Shown one piece after another: positions 8,143 through 16,146 of a stretch of DNA of 64,000 bases. The number at the start of each line of letters is the position of its first letter. Within the stretch, counting starts at the first letter, position 1. Location: assembly GCF_004799685.1 (NCBI RefSeq), contig NZ_CP031311.1, positions 2,108,001 to 2,172,000 of the forward strand, read 5' to 3'. This DNA is from Halobellus limi (GTDB lineage Archaea > Halobacteriota > Halobacteria > Halobacteriales > Haloferacaceae). The notes below the pieces were generated by a model that was not told the origin of the DNA, did no database searches, and saw only the letters and a program-made list of their open reading frames with translations. The position numbers were made by a program, and so were the translations under genes.

Positions 8143-8796
8143 ATGCCCGACCTGACCCGCCGCCGAGCCCTCCTCGCGGCCGCGTCGGGGGTCGCCGCGC
8201 TGGCCGGCTGTTCCGGCGAGAGCGACCGCCCGACCGTCGACACACCGAGAGAAGACGAAACGCTCGACGACTACGAGTCCCGACACGTCCGCAACACCGA
8301 CGGGGCCGTGCTGTTCAGCCAGCGCGAGGAACTCCCGACCGTGACCGACGAGCGCGGCCGGTACGCGCGCTCCGGACGGGCGGTCCTCGTCGACGGCGCC
8401 GACCTCGAAGCGCTCACCTTCAACGACGTTCCCGAGGCCGAGGAGCTCCGGGCGTACGCGGCGGAGACGGACTTCGAGTCGGCGTCGCTCTACCTCTTCG
8501 CGATGCCCGTCGGGGCCTGCTACGAGATCCGGCTCCGATCGGTGAGCGTCGAGTGGGACGAGACGGAGGCCGACGACCTCCACCCGCACGCGGACTTCTG
8601 TCGGGCCACCCGCCCCGCCGACGTCGAGTGCGGAGCCGACGAGACCCACACTGCCGGGTTCGCGATCCGACTCCCCGTCGCGGCCGAGCGGTCGTCGGGA
8701 AGCGGGAGCGGGATGTCGAGTTCCTGCGGGCCGCTGCGCCGCGGCGAGCCGTTCGATCCGACGGTGACGCCCGCCGGAGGAGGTGAGGAGCAGTGA
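8143..8796 (+). CDS. Tat-exported lipoprotein, function unknown
   Basis: A 217-residue protein whose N-terminus (MPDLTRRRALLAAASGVAAL) carries a twin-arginine signal followed by the lipobox AGCSG. It is thus predicted to be exported folded and lipid-anchored. The mature part has several conserved-looking Cys residues (GACYEI, HADFCRAT, DVECGAD, SSSCGP) that could form disulfides. The stop overlaps the GTG start of the next lipoprotein (GTGA), so the two are translated together and may act as a pair. No family is recognised. Confidence 0.8.
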   Translation: MPDLTRRRALLAAASGVAALAGCSGESDRPTVDTPREDETLDDYESRHVRNTDGAVLFSQREELPTVTDERGRYARSGRAVLVDGADLEALTFNDVPEAEELRAYAAETDFESASLYLFAMPVGACYEIRLRSVSVEWDETEADDLHPHADFCRATRPADVECGADETHTAGFAIRLPVAAERSSGSGSGMSSSCGPLRRGEPFDPTVTPAGGGEEQ

Positions 8797-10073
8797 CCCG
8801 TCGCCGCCGGTTCCTCGCCGGACTCGGAACGCTGGGCGTCGCCGGACTGGCCGGGTGCTCGGGGCTTCCCTCCCTCGGGAGCGACGACGGCGACGAGTAC
8901 GTCGACCTCCCGCCCGACGCCGCCGGGTCGATCGAGTGGCCCGACGCCCCGTTTCCCGTCGCGATCCCGCCGCGGCTCGCTGCTTCCCACCGCGAGCGCG
9001 CCGAGGCGTTGCTGGCGGCGGTCCCGACCGACCCCTCGGTTCCCAACGGGGCGGTCGCCGAGGAACTCCGCGCGGAGCGCGAGCGCGCCGCCGAGCGGAT
9101 CGACGACGGGGTCGACGAGCCGTGGCCGACCGACGGCCTCGACGCGTGGCGGGGGCGGCGAAGCGACGCCGCGGCCCTCCTCGGGGCCTACCGCGCGGCG
9201 ACCGGCGAGGACGACGCCGGCGAGGTCGGGTCGCGTCGCCGAGAGGTTCGCTCGGCGCTCGGCTCGCTCGCCGCCGATCACGAGTACCGCGCGTCGTCGG
9301 CGCTGGAGGCGGTGCTCGCGCACGAACCGATCGAGAGGCTGCTCGCGGACTGCCGCCGCCGAACGCGTCCGAACCCCGCCTACCCGGAGGATCCGATCGC
9401 CCGTCCCTTCCGCGCCGGCGACGCCCTCGCCCGCGTCGAACTCGCGCGCGCGACGCTCGGGGACGCGGGGCGCCTGCGGGCGATCTATCTGAGTGAACGC
9501 GACGACCCGCCCTCCCGGTGGTCGGCGCTGATCGACGCCTCGGACCGCCTCGGGCTGGCGGTCTCCCGAACCCGATCGACCGTCCGCGACTTCCTCGACG
9601 TCGACGAGTCACCGTTCCGCGCAGAGCTCGACGGGACGCCCGCCCGAGCGCTCTTCCGTCGGGCCAGCGGGCAGGTCAGCGCCGCGGTCGACGACCACGA
9701 GGAACGCCGCGAGGCGGGCGACTACGCGACTGCCGTGATCGAGGCCGGACACGCGCTGGCCGCCGTCGAGGCGCTCCGGGCGGCGATCGAGGGGATCCGA
9801 GACGAGGCCTACCGGGATCCGGTGTCCGTCGAATCGGTCGAAGAGACCGCCGATCGCGCCAGAGACGCGATCGCTTCGATCGAGAGCAGCGAAGACGCCC
9901 GACTGGCGTCCCGGCTCGCACGCCCCGCCCTCGACACGTTCGGGTACCTCCCCGAGTACATCGAGCGCGGCTACGTGGACGCGGCTCGCGCGCAGGGCGA
10001 CCTCGCGTGGGCCGAACTGTACGCCCGCGCCGTCCCGCCGGCGGCCGCGTTCGTGACCGAGCGGCTCGGCTAG
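8793..10073 (+). CDS. Tat-exported lipoprotein, mostly helical, function unknown
   Basis: A 426-residue protein with GTG start. A Tat motif (TRRRRFLAGLG) and lipobox (LAGCSG) mark it as an exported lipoprotein. The remainder is Ala/Arg/Asp/Glu-rich and probably alpha-helical, with repeated ARRA/EALRA patterns and no cysteines comparable to its partner. It is coupled by overlap to the preceding lipoprotein gene. No enzymatic motif is recognised, so a structural or surface role is only a guess. Confidence 0.78.
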   Translation: MTRRRRFLAGLGTLGVAGLAGCSGLPSLGSDDGDEYVDLPPDAAGSIEWPDAPFPVAIPPRLAASHRERAEALLAAVPTDPSVPNGAVAEELRAERERAAERIDDGVDEPWPTDGLDAWRGRRSDAAALLGAYRAATGEDDAGEVGSRRREVRSALGSLAADHEYRASSALEAVLAHEPIERLLADCRRRTRPNPAYPEDPIARPFRAGDALARVELARATLGDAGRLRAIYLSERDDPPSRWSALIDASDRLGLAVSRTRSTVRDFLDVDESPFRAELDGTPARALFRRASGQVSAAVDDHEERREAGDYATAVIEAGHALAAVEALRAAIEGIRDEAYRDPVSVESVEETADRARDAIASIESSEDARLASRLARPALDTFGYLPEYIERGYVDAARAQGDLAWAELYARAVPPAAAFVTERLG

Positions 10074-10187
10074 GCGGTGCCCGCGCGAGAGCCGGATCGC
10101 GCGGGAGCCCACCCCACGACTCCCCCGGAACCGGCGTCGTCGACGGTGAACCCAACGATTAACACGGCGTCCGATGACCGGGTCAAT

Positions 10188-11252
10188 ATGTCACGCGGAT
10201 ATCCGTACGCCTACCCGCCCGATCGGTTCTTCCGCGTGGGCGGACGGCGGATATCCACGACCGTCGTCGCTCTGGCGCTTCCGGTGGTGGTGGCCGGCGT
10301 CGACCTGCTGCTGTTCGGGTTCCCGGAGACGGGGATCCCCTACAACTACCCGCTCTTCGGCGACCTCGTGCTCGTCTGGACGGCGGTTCTGTTTCTCCGG
10401 CTCTCACACCGCGTGCTCTGGAACATCGGCGACGAGTTCGCCACGCTGATCCGGCTGAGCCGCGGTAACCCCGTCTCGCTCGTCCGGTCGCTCACGCCGG
10501 AGGACATCCAGAACGACCTCCAGAACGCGCTGTACCTCGCGTACCACCCGGCGGTTCTGGGGGCGGGTGCCGTCCTCGGCGGGACGTTCGTGAGCGCGAT
10601 CATGTCCCTGATGGGCGTCTTCGAGGCGTACCCGTACCTGGGGATGAACTTCGGGTTCGGCGCGGCCCACGGCGTGTTCTTCGGGCCGGTGCTCGGCGGG
10701 GCGTACGTCGTCGTCCGGGCGTACTCCACGTACATCGCCGACATCAACCTCCTGGACCCGAACGGCGTCGGCGGCTACCGACAGATCGGCAACGGCATCG
10801 TGAAACTGGCGACGTACGCCATCGGGATCCTGACGCTCGATTTCGTCATCCTCTCCAGCGTGACGTTCACCGCGTTCGAGCGGTTCCAGACCGTCGTCAG
10901 CGTGCTGTTTCTGACCGTCCTCGCCGTCGTCGTCGTCGGCACGATACTGGTCACGGTCCTGGTTCGACGAAAGCTGTTACAGGTCAGAGGCGAGAAGGTC
11001 ACCGTGATGCGTGAGACGTTCGCCCACGTCGAACGGGAGTACTGGCGGAAGTACCACGCCGAGGAGAACAACCTCTCGGAGGCCCTGAACCTCCTCTCGA
11101 TGTACGCGATGTTCTATCAGATGAGCGATATGGATATGTGGCCCATCAACCTCTATTCGCTCCTCCGGCTCGGGGCGAGCGTGAGCTTCTCGCTGGCGGT
11201 GTACTACCTCGACCTCATCAACTCAGTCGAGTCACTCGCGTCCCTGTTGTGA
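10188..11252 (+). CDS. Polytopic membrane protein, function unknown
   Basis: A 354-residue protein with about six to seven hydrophobic segments (for example TTVVALALPVVVAGVDLLLF, VLFLTVLAVVVVGTILVTVL). Cytosolic loops carry charged helices (HVEREYWRKYHAEENNLSEA). ATG 10188 gives a Tyr/Pro/Arg-rich cytosolic N-terminus before the first segment. The in-frame start at 10077 lies in non-conserved sequence. No transporter or enzyme signature is visible. The gene converges with the nucleotidyltransferase gene, overlapping by about 20 bases. Confidence 0.75.
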   Translation: MSRGYPYAYPPDRFFRVGGRRISTTVVALALPVVVAGVDLLLFGFPETGIPYNYPLFGDLVLVWTAVLFLRLSHRVLWNIGDEFATLIRLSRGNPVSLVRSLTPEDIQNDLQNALYLAYHPAVLGAGAVLGGTFVSAIMSLMGVFEAYPYLGMNFGFGAAHGVFFGPVLGGAYVVVRAYSTYIADINLLDPNGVGGYRQIGNGIVKLATYAIGILTLDFVILSSVTFTAFERFQTVVSVLFLTVLAVVVVGTILVTVLVRRKLLQVRGEKVTVMRETFAHVEREYWRKYHAEENNLSEALNLLSMYAMFYQMSDMDMWPINLYSLLRLGASVSFSLAVYYLDLINSVESLASLL

Positions 11253-12086
11253 GGGCGCGCGGACGAGACGAGCGATCGTCACCAGGTGCGCGTAGAGAAC
11301 CACGAGGGGAGTCAGAACGACGAACCCGAGGTCCGGCTCCGGGTCGGATCGAAGCGCGAGAAACCGGCGGCGGTACCACCGGGGAACCGGAGCGAGGTCG
11401 ACCGCGCGGTCGAGCGACCCGGACGGGCCGTCGCCGAGGTGGAACGCGCAGTTGTACGCCGTCCACTTCGCCGCCTCCAGCGAGTAGTCGATCGCCCGCG
11501 GGGAGACGAGCGCGTATCCGACCTGCGCGGCGGCGAGGGCGACGGTCGTCAGGAGGCTCCGGAGCAGTTCGCGGTACGGGAAGGCGAAGGGCGTGCCGAC
11601 CGCTTCCCACCGGGGTTCGACGGGCCGGCCGTAGACCGTGACTCCCGTCTCGAAGACGCCGAACAGGACCGTCCGCCAGGGCGCGACGAAGGGGGCGATC
11701 GGGCTGGTGTCGAAAACCGCGGGGAACTCCCCCGCCGCTACCGCCGCCTCGGTGGTCACGAACCCCGACCGGTACATCCCGGTTGCCCGTTCGACGGCTC
11801 GTTCGAGCGCCGAGCGATCGTCGGTGCCGGCGTCGAGGTGTGCCGCGGCCAACTCCTCGCAGCGGCGTTCGACGTCGGCGACGTACGACTCCGAGACGTC
11901 CGAGGCGAGAACCACGATCAGATCGACGTCGCTGATCGGGGTCGTCTCGTCGGAGACCACGCTGCCGAACAGGTGGACGGCGACGACCGCCTCCTCGTCG
12001 AGGGCCGCGGCGAGCGCGGCGAGGTACGCGCGGGCCCGATCGGACAGCGCGGAGTCGACCGCCTCCAAGGACAGTTCCACGCTCAT
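11232..12086 (-). CDS. Nucleotidyltransferase-domain protein (Pol beta superfamily)
   Basis: A 284-residue protein. The N-terminal domain has the GSx(10)DxD signature of minimal nucleotidyltransferases: G41-S42, then D53-x-D55 in SDVDLIVVL. The C-terminal half is helical with a KWTAYNCAFHLGDG block, like the helical domain of aminoglycoside adenylyltransferase-type enzymes. It could transfer NMP to a small molecule or protein. Substrate is unknown, and no antitoxin-like partner lies beside it. It starts 16 bases downstream of the MetE-like stop on the same strand. Confidence 0.8.
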   Translation of the reverse strand: MSVELSLEAVDSALSDRARAYLAALAAALDEEAVVAVHLFGSVVSDETTPISDVDLIVVLASDVSESYVADVERRCEELAAAHLDAGTDDRSALERAVERATGMYRSGFVTTEAAVAAGEFPAVFDTSPIAPFVAPWRTVLFGVFETGVTVYGRPVEPRWEAVGTPFAFPYRELLRSLLTTVALAAAQVGYALVSPRAIDYSLEAAKWTAYNCAFHLGDGPSGSLDRAVDLAPVPRWYRRRFLALRSDPEPDLGFVVLTPLVVLYAHLVTIARLVRAPSQQGRE

Positions 12087-12101
12087 CGGGTCGTCTGGGG
12101 G

Positions 12102-13238
12102 TCAGGCCAGCCGTTCGGCCGCCAGATCGGCGCCCTCGCGTAGTGCTTCCAGTTTCTTCCAGGCGATCGCGGGGTGGACGGCGTTGGCGCCCTCGACGAC
12201 CGTCTCGAAGCCGCAGTCCGCGCCGGCGACGACGCGTTCGGGGTCGCCCACCGCGTCCGCGAAGCGCTCGATGCGCTCGGCGACGACCTCCGGATGCTCG
12301 ACGACGTTGGTTTTCACGTCGATCACGCCGGGGATCAGCCGCCAGCCGTCCGGCAGCGGATGCTCCTCGAAGGTCCGGTACTCGTGTTGGTGCCGCGGGT
12401 TCGCGCCCTCGACGACCAGGCCGCCGACGTCGGCCTCGTAGAACGCCCCGATCACCTCGTCGAGCGCGACGTCGTGGTGGTGTGGGCCCTCGTAGTTGCC
12501 CCAGCAGCCGTGCAGGCGGATCTGCTCGTCGGGGATCCCCGCGACCGCCCGGTTGAGCGCGTCGACGTGGGTGCGGACGCGCTCGCGGAACTGGTCGACG
12601 GAGTCGTCCTTGTACGTGAGCGTGAAGCCCGCCAGCAGGTCTGGGGCGTCGATCTGGAGGATCGCCCCCGTCTCGGCGATCGCCTCGTACTCGGTGGCGA
12701 GCGCCTCCGCGAGGTCGAACAGGTACGCCTCGTCGCTGTCGTGGTAGTCGGTCTCGGTGAACCGCAGGACGGCTCCGGGCGAGGGCGCGGTGTGGAACCG
12801 GGCGGGGAACTCGACGCCCTCGGCGGTGACCGCCTCGTCGAAGCGGGCGAGGTCGCGTCGCAGATCGTCCTCGCCGACGTACTCGATCGGCCCCGTCGCG
12901 ACCGGGCCGCCGATGTTCTCGGTGTCGCCGAGCAGTTCCTCGGCGTACTCCGGGAAGTCGTCGAGGTCCGAGGGCCACGCGCGCTCGACGGTCCCCTCGC
13001 CGAAGCCCGAGAGGCGGTTGGTGACGTCGACGGAGTAGGCGATGCGGCTCTGTTCGCCGTCGTTGGCGACGTCGATGCCGACCTCGGCCTGGCGGCGCAC
13101 GACCTCCCGGACCGACTCGTCGACGGCCTCCTCGAACGCCGCGTCGTCGCGGTCGGCGGTGTCGGTCAGCAGCGATCGGAGCCGGTCCGAGCGGGGGAGA
13201 CTCCCGACGTGCGTGGTTCGGATCGTGGGCGGTGACAT
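12102..13238 (-). CDS. Cobalamin-independent methionine synthase (MetE C-terminal-like) family
   Basis: A 378-residue single-domain TIM barrel of the MetE-C family. It begins TIRTTHVGSLPRSDRL, the classical family start. Candidate zinc ligands are seen in RLHGCWGNY (His, Cys), VVEGAN (Glu) and AGADCGFET (Cys). Haloarchaeal single-domain members act in methionine synthesis or methyl transfer to thiols. The methyl donor cannot be read from sequence. The nucleotidyltransferase gene follows closely on the same strand. Confidence 0.83.
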   Translation of the reverse strand: MSPPTIRTTHVGSLPRSDRLRSLLTDTADRDDAAFEEAVDESVREVVRRQAEVGIDVANDGEQSRIAYSVDVTNRLSGFGEGTVERAWPSDLDDFPEYAEELLGDTENIGGPVATGPIEYVGEDDLRRDLARFDEAVTAEGVEFPARFHTAPSPGAVLRFTETDYHDSDEAYLFDLAEALATEYEAIAETGAILQIDAPDLLAGFTLTYKDDSVDQFRERVRTHVDALNRAVAGIPDEQIRLHGCWGNYEGPHHHDVALDEVIGAFYEADVGGLVVEGANPRHQHEYRTFEEHPLPDGWRLIPGVIDVKTNVVEHPEVVAERIERFADAVGDPERVVAGADCGFETVVEGANAVHPAIAWKKLEALREGADLAAERLA

Positions 13239-13314
13239 CGGTTCGACCGTCTCGCGGCGGCCACAAAGGGATGTCGGGGTCGAGACCGGGCTCGGACACG
13301 CACGAGCGACGCAC

Positions 13315-13515
13315 TCACCACCGGAGCCACACGAGCATCGCGAACCCGATCGCGAGCGTCGCGGGAACGAGCATCCCGAGGAGCGCGAACAGTCCGACGT
13401 CGCCGAACGTGACTCGTCCCGCGAGTTCGATCAACGCCCAGAGGCTCACCGCCAGGACGGCGAGGCCGACGAGCGCAGCGGTCAGGCGGTCGTCCATCTC
13501 TCCGGGGACCTCCAT
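13315..13515 (-). CDS. Small two-helix membrane protein
   Basis: A 66-residue protein with two hydrophobic segments (AALVGLAVLAVSLWALIEL and VGLFALLGMLVPATLAIGFA) and a short polar N-terminus. An aacgtt-containing AT-rich element about 26-35 bases upstream on the minus strand fits a leaderless start at 13515. An internal ATG at 13497 is the alternative. The gene diverges from trpB. No function can be assigned. Confidence 0.62.
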   Translation of the reverse strand: MEVPGEMDDRLTAALVGLAVLAVSLWALIELAGRVTFGDVGLFALLGMLVPATLAIGFAMLVWLRW

Positions 13516-13642
13516 CGGCTACCCAGACGGTCGCAGTCGGCGTAACGTTTGCCCCGGACGTCGGATCCGACCACCGAGAGCGTGCCGCGTCTCTCGGGAG
13601 ATGGAGTACCGTTTATGTCGGGGGACGGAGTACCGGGGACGT

Positions 13643-14791
13643 ATGTCAGACGGAGAGTTCGAGGGATACGGCGGACGGCACGTCCCCGAACCCCTCGCCG
13701 AGCCGCTCGAACAGCTGGCGACCGCCTACGACGAGATCAAGGAGACCGAGGAGTTCCGGAACGAACTCGACGACCTGCTCGAAGACTACGCCGGACGGCC
13801 GACGCCGCTCTACCACGCCGAGGGGCTGAGCGAGCGCTACGGGGCGGAGATCTACCTCAAGCGCGAGGACCTGCTCCACGGCGGCGCGCACAAGATCAAC
13901 AACGCGCTCGGACAGGCGCTGCTCGCGAAACAGGCCGGTAAGTCCCGGCTGATCGCCGAGACGGGCGCGGGCCAGCACGGCACCGCCACGGCGATGGTCG
14001 GCGCCCTACTCGATCTCGACACGGAGATCTACATGGGGGAGAAGGACGTCGAGCGCCAGAAGATGAACGTCTTCCGGATGCGGCTGATGGGCGCGGAGGT
14101 CAACGAGGTCACGCGCGGCGGGGCGGGCCTGTCGGACGCCGTCGACGCCGCCTTGGAGGACTTCGCGGCGAACATCGACGACACCCACTACCTCGTCGGC
14201 TCCGTCGTCGGTCCCGACCCCTTCCCGCGGATGGTCCGGGACTTCCAGGCCGTGATCGGCGAGGAGGCCCGCGAGCAGTTCCTCGACCGCACCGGCGACC
14301 TCCCCGATGCCGCGGTCGCCTGCGTCGGCGGCGGCAGCAACGCGATGGGGCTGTTCCACGCCTTCCGCGACGACGACGTCGCGTTCTACGGCGCGGAGGG
14401 CGGCGGCGAGGGCGAGGGATCGAAGCGCCACGCCGCCCCGCTGGCCGACGGCGAGGACGGGACCATCCACGGGATGCGGACCCGCGTCATCGACGAGGAC
14501 GTGGAGGTCCACTCCGTCTCGGCCGGCCTCGACTACCCCGGCGTCGGCCCGGAGCACGCGATGTTCCGCGCGGTCGGTCGCTGTGACTACCGCGCCGTCG
14601 ACGACGGGGCCGCGACGGCCGCGTTCAGAGAACTCGCCGAGGAGGAGGGCATCATCCCCGCGCTCGAATCCAGCCACGCGATCGCGCTCGCGAAGGACCT
14701 CGCCGACGAGCACGACACGATCCTCGTGAACCTGAGCGGCCGCGGCGACAAGGACATGGAGCAGGCCGCAGAGCTGTTCGATCTCGGCTGA
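13643..14791 (+). CDS. trpB: Tryptophan synthase beta chain
   Basis: A 382-residue PLP enzyme that condenses indole and serine. The PLP lysine is K84 in HKINNA. GAGQHGTAT, GGGSNAMG and LSGRGDKD are all canonical for the TrpB1 type. The longer in-frame opening from 13232 reads through the promoter of a divergent gene, so ATG 13643 is used, about 30 bases after a gtttatgtc TATA-like element. No trpA or trpC lies next to it, which is unusual because haloarchaeal trpB is normally clustered with trpC and trpA. Confidence 0.94.
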   Translation: MSDGEFEGYGGRHVPEPLAEPLEQLATAYDEIKETEEFRNELDDLLEDYAGRPTPLYHAEGLSERYGAEIYLKREDLLHGGAHKINNALGQALLAKQAGKSRLIAETGAGQHGTATAMVGALLDLDTEIYMGEKDVERQKMNVFRMRLMGAEVNEVTRGGAGLSDAVDAALEDFAANIDDTHYLVGSVVGPDPFPRMVRDFQAVIGEEAREQFLDRTGDLPDAAVACVGGGSNAMGLFHAFRDDDVAFYGAEGGGEGEGSKRHAAPLADGEDGTIHGMRTRVIDEDVEVHSVSAGLDYPGVGPEHAMFRAVGRCDYRAVDDGAATAAFRELAEEEGIIPALESSHAIALAKDLADEHDTILVNLSGRGDKDMEQAAELFDLG

Positions 14792-14883
14792 GTTGGCGCG
14801 GTCGGGGGGCGCCGGCGGAGGGATCTCGATTCCACCCTCCGCAAACTCTAATTCGGTCGGCGCGGTATCGGTTCTCGGAGACT

Positions 14884-15171
14884 ATGTGTCGGGAACTGAA
14901 GCGGGAGCCGACCTGGGTGGCGGCGATCCGGCTGGCGATGCTCGAAGGACGGGTGGACACCGAGTCCGTGATCGAAGAGGCGAACCTGATCCCGGGGAGG
15001 GAACGCACCGTCCGCGACGTCCTCACGACGATGGACGAACGCGGGGTGTTGAACGCCGTCGGCGAGGACACGTACCTCCCCGGCGAGGTGCTCTTGAACT
15101 CGGACCGGTTCGACCTCGACTTCGAGAACGCCTCCGACGGGGGCGCGCATCGCTGGAAGTCCTCCGTGTGA
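14884..15171 (+). CDS. Small winged-helix-like protein
   Basis: A 95-residue protein starting MCRELKREPTWVAAIRLAML. The pattern RTVRDVLTTMDERGVLNAV resembles the recognition helix and turn of a winged helix, followed by a short YLPGEVL wing. It could be a small DNA-binding regulator. The C-terminal 20 residues are acidic and probably unstructured. It stands alone between trpB and a tiny AbrB-like gene. Confidence 0.6.
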   Translation: MCRELKREPTWVAAIRLAMLEGRVDTESVIEEANLIPGRERTVRDVLTTMDERGVLNAVGEDTYLPGEVLLNSDRFDLDFENASDGGAHRWKSSV

Positions 15172-15210
15172 GAGAACCCGCGGGAACCGCGGACGAACCG
15201 GTCGACTGTC

Positions 15211-15226
15211 CATAGCGTAAGCTATG
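15211..15226. promoter_or_regulatory. Palindromic operator candidate before the AbrB-like gene
   Basis: A perfect inverted repeat, CATAGC-gtaa-GCTATG, overlaps the TATA-like tatgtaaata of the next gene (ATG at 15252). A related half site (tagcctatg) covers the start codon. The layout suggests autoregulation by the AbrB-like product. Confidence 0.5.
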
Positions 15227-15251
15227 TAAATACCACGAGGAAACGTAGCCT

Positions 15252-15407
15252 ATGGGCACGCTGACGAACACCAAAATCTCGGAGAAGAACCTGACGACGG
15301 TCCCCAAACCGGTCCGAAACTTCCTCGACGTCGGCGCCGGCGACCGCGTCGAGTGGCAGGTCGAAGACGGGAAGATCATCGTCGAGAAGTTCGAGAGCGG
15401 AGAGTAA
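15252..15407 (+). CDS. AbrB/MazE-type swapped-hairpin DNA-binding protein
   Basis: A 51-residue protein (MGTLTNTKISEKNLTTVPKP at the start, ending VEKFESGE). It matches the SpoVT-AbrB fold: K-ISxKxLTTVPKPVRxFLxVGxGDRVEW, then KIIVEK. Such proteins are dimeric repressors or antitoxins. No toxin-sized gene follows on the same strand, since the next gene is mocA on the other strand, so a stand-alone regulator is more likely. A TATA-like box lies about 20-29 bases upstream, consistent with a leaderless mRNA. Confidence 0.85.
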   Translation: MGTLTNTKISEKNLTTVPKPVRNFLDVGAGDRVEWQVEDGKIIVEKFESGE

Positions 15408-15474
15408 CGACGCCGGCGCCGCCCGTCGCGGTCCCCGCGATCTTCCGATCCGTGCGGTCGCCCCCGTCCGCTTT

Positions 15475-16146
15475 TCACCCGTCCAGATCCCCAGGTTCGT
15501 CGACGTCCCGACGGACGCCCGGGTCCGGAACCGACACGCAGGCGCCGTCACCGCTCGCGAGGAGGATCTCGCGACCGCCGACGTCCCCCGAAACGTCGGC
15601 GAGCGCGTCGAAGAACCGACGGTCGAACAGCACCGGGTTGCCGCGGACGCCGTCGTGAGCGGCCGCGAGCGCGTCGCCGACGCCCGCGTCGTGGGCGGCG
15701 ACGAGCGTCTCGACGGTTTCGGGGTCGACGAACGGCATGTCGCCGAGCGCGATCACCGCCGCGTCCACTGGCTCGACCCGATCGCGGAGCGCGCCGATGC
15801 CGGCCCGGAGCGACGAGGCCTGTCCCGTCTCGTACCGGTCGTTGACGACGACGGTCACGTCCAGTCCCGACAGGGCGTCGGCGACGCGGTCGGCCTCGTG
15901 GCCCACGACCGCGACGACCGGGTCGAGGCCGGCGTCGAGGAGCGTGCGCGCCGCGTGCCGGACGAGGGGGTCGCCGTCGCGTGTCGCCAGCAGTTTGTTC
16001 CGGTCGCCGAAGCGGGTGCTGGTTCCAGCCGCGAGGAGCACGCCCGCGATTCGGGGGCGGTCCCGGATCCGGCGGCGGCCGCCGTTTTCCTCGCCGAAGG
16101 GCGGCGAGACGACCGGCAGGTCAGCCCCGTCTCGGCCGTCCGTCAT
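15475..16146 (-). CDS. mocA: Molybdenum cofactor cytidylyltransferase-like (MocA/MobA family)
   Basis: A 223-residue GT-A-fold nucleotidyltransferase. The nucleotide-binding loop LAAGTSTRFGDRNKLL is seen at about residues 38-53, and a metal-binding GDMPFVDPET near 133. Its start overlaps the moeA stop by four bases, and it lies opposite a form I CO dehydrogenase operon. That enzyme class uses molybdopterin cytosine dinucleotide, so CTP transfer to Mo-molybdopterin (MocA) is the best guess over GTP transfer (MobA). The first 30 residues are a non-conserved linker. Confidence 0.8.
   Translation of the reverse strand: MTDGRDGADLPVVSPPFGEENGGRRRIRDRPRIAGVLLAAGTSTRFGDRNKLLATRDGDPLVRHAARTLLDAGLDPVVAVVGHEADRVADALSGLDVTVVVNDRYETGQASSLRAGIGALRDRVEPVDAAVIALGDMPFVDPETVETLVAAHDAGVGDALAAAHDGVRGNPVLFDRRFFDALADVSGDVGGREILLASGDGACVSVPDPGVRRDVDEPGDLDG

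Noticed and set aside
12174-13235. 353-residue plus-strand frame over the MetE-like gene
   Set aside because: It is antisense to a protein with family motifs along its whole length, and its own composition is shadow-like.
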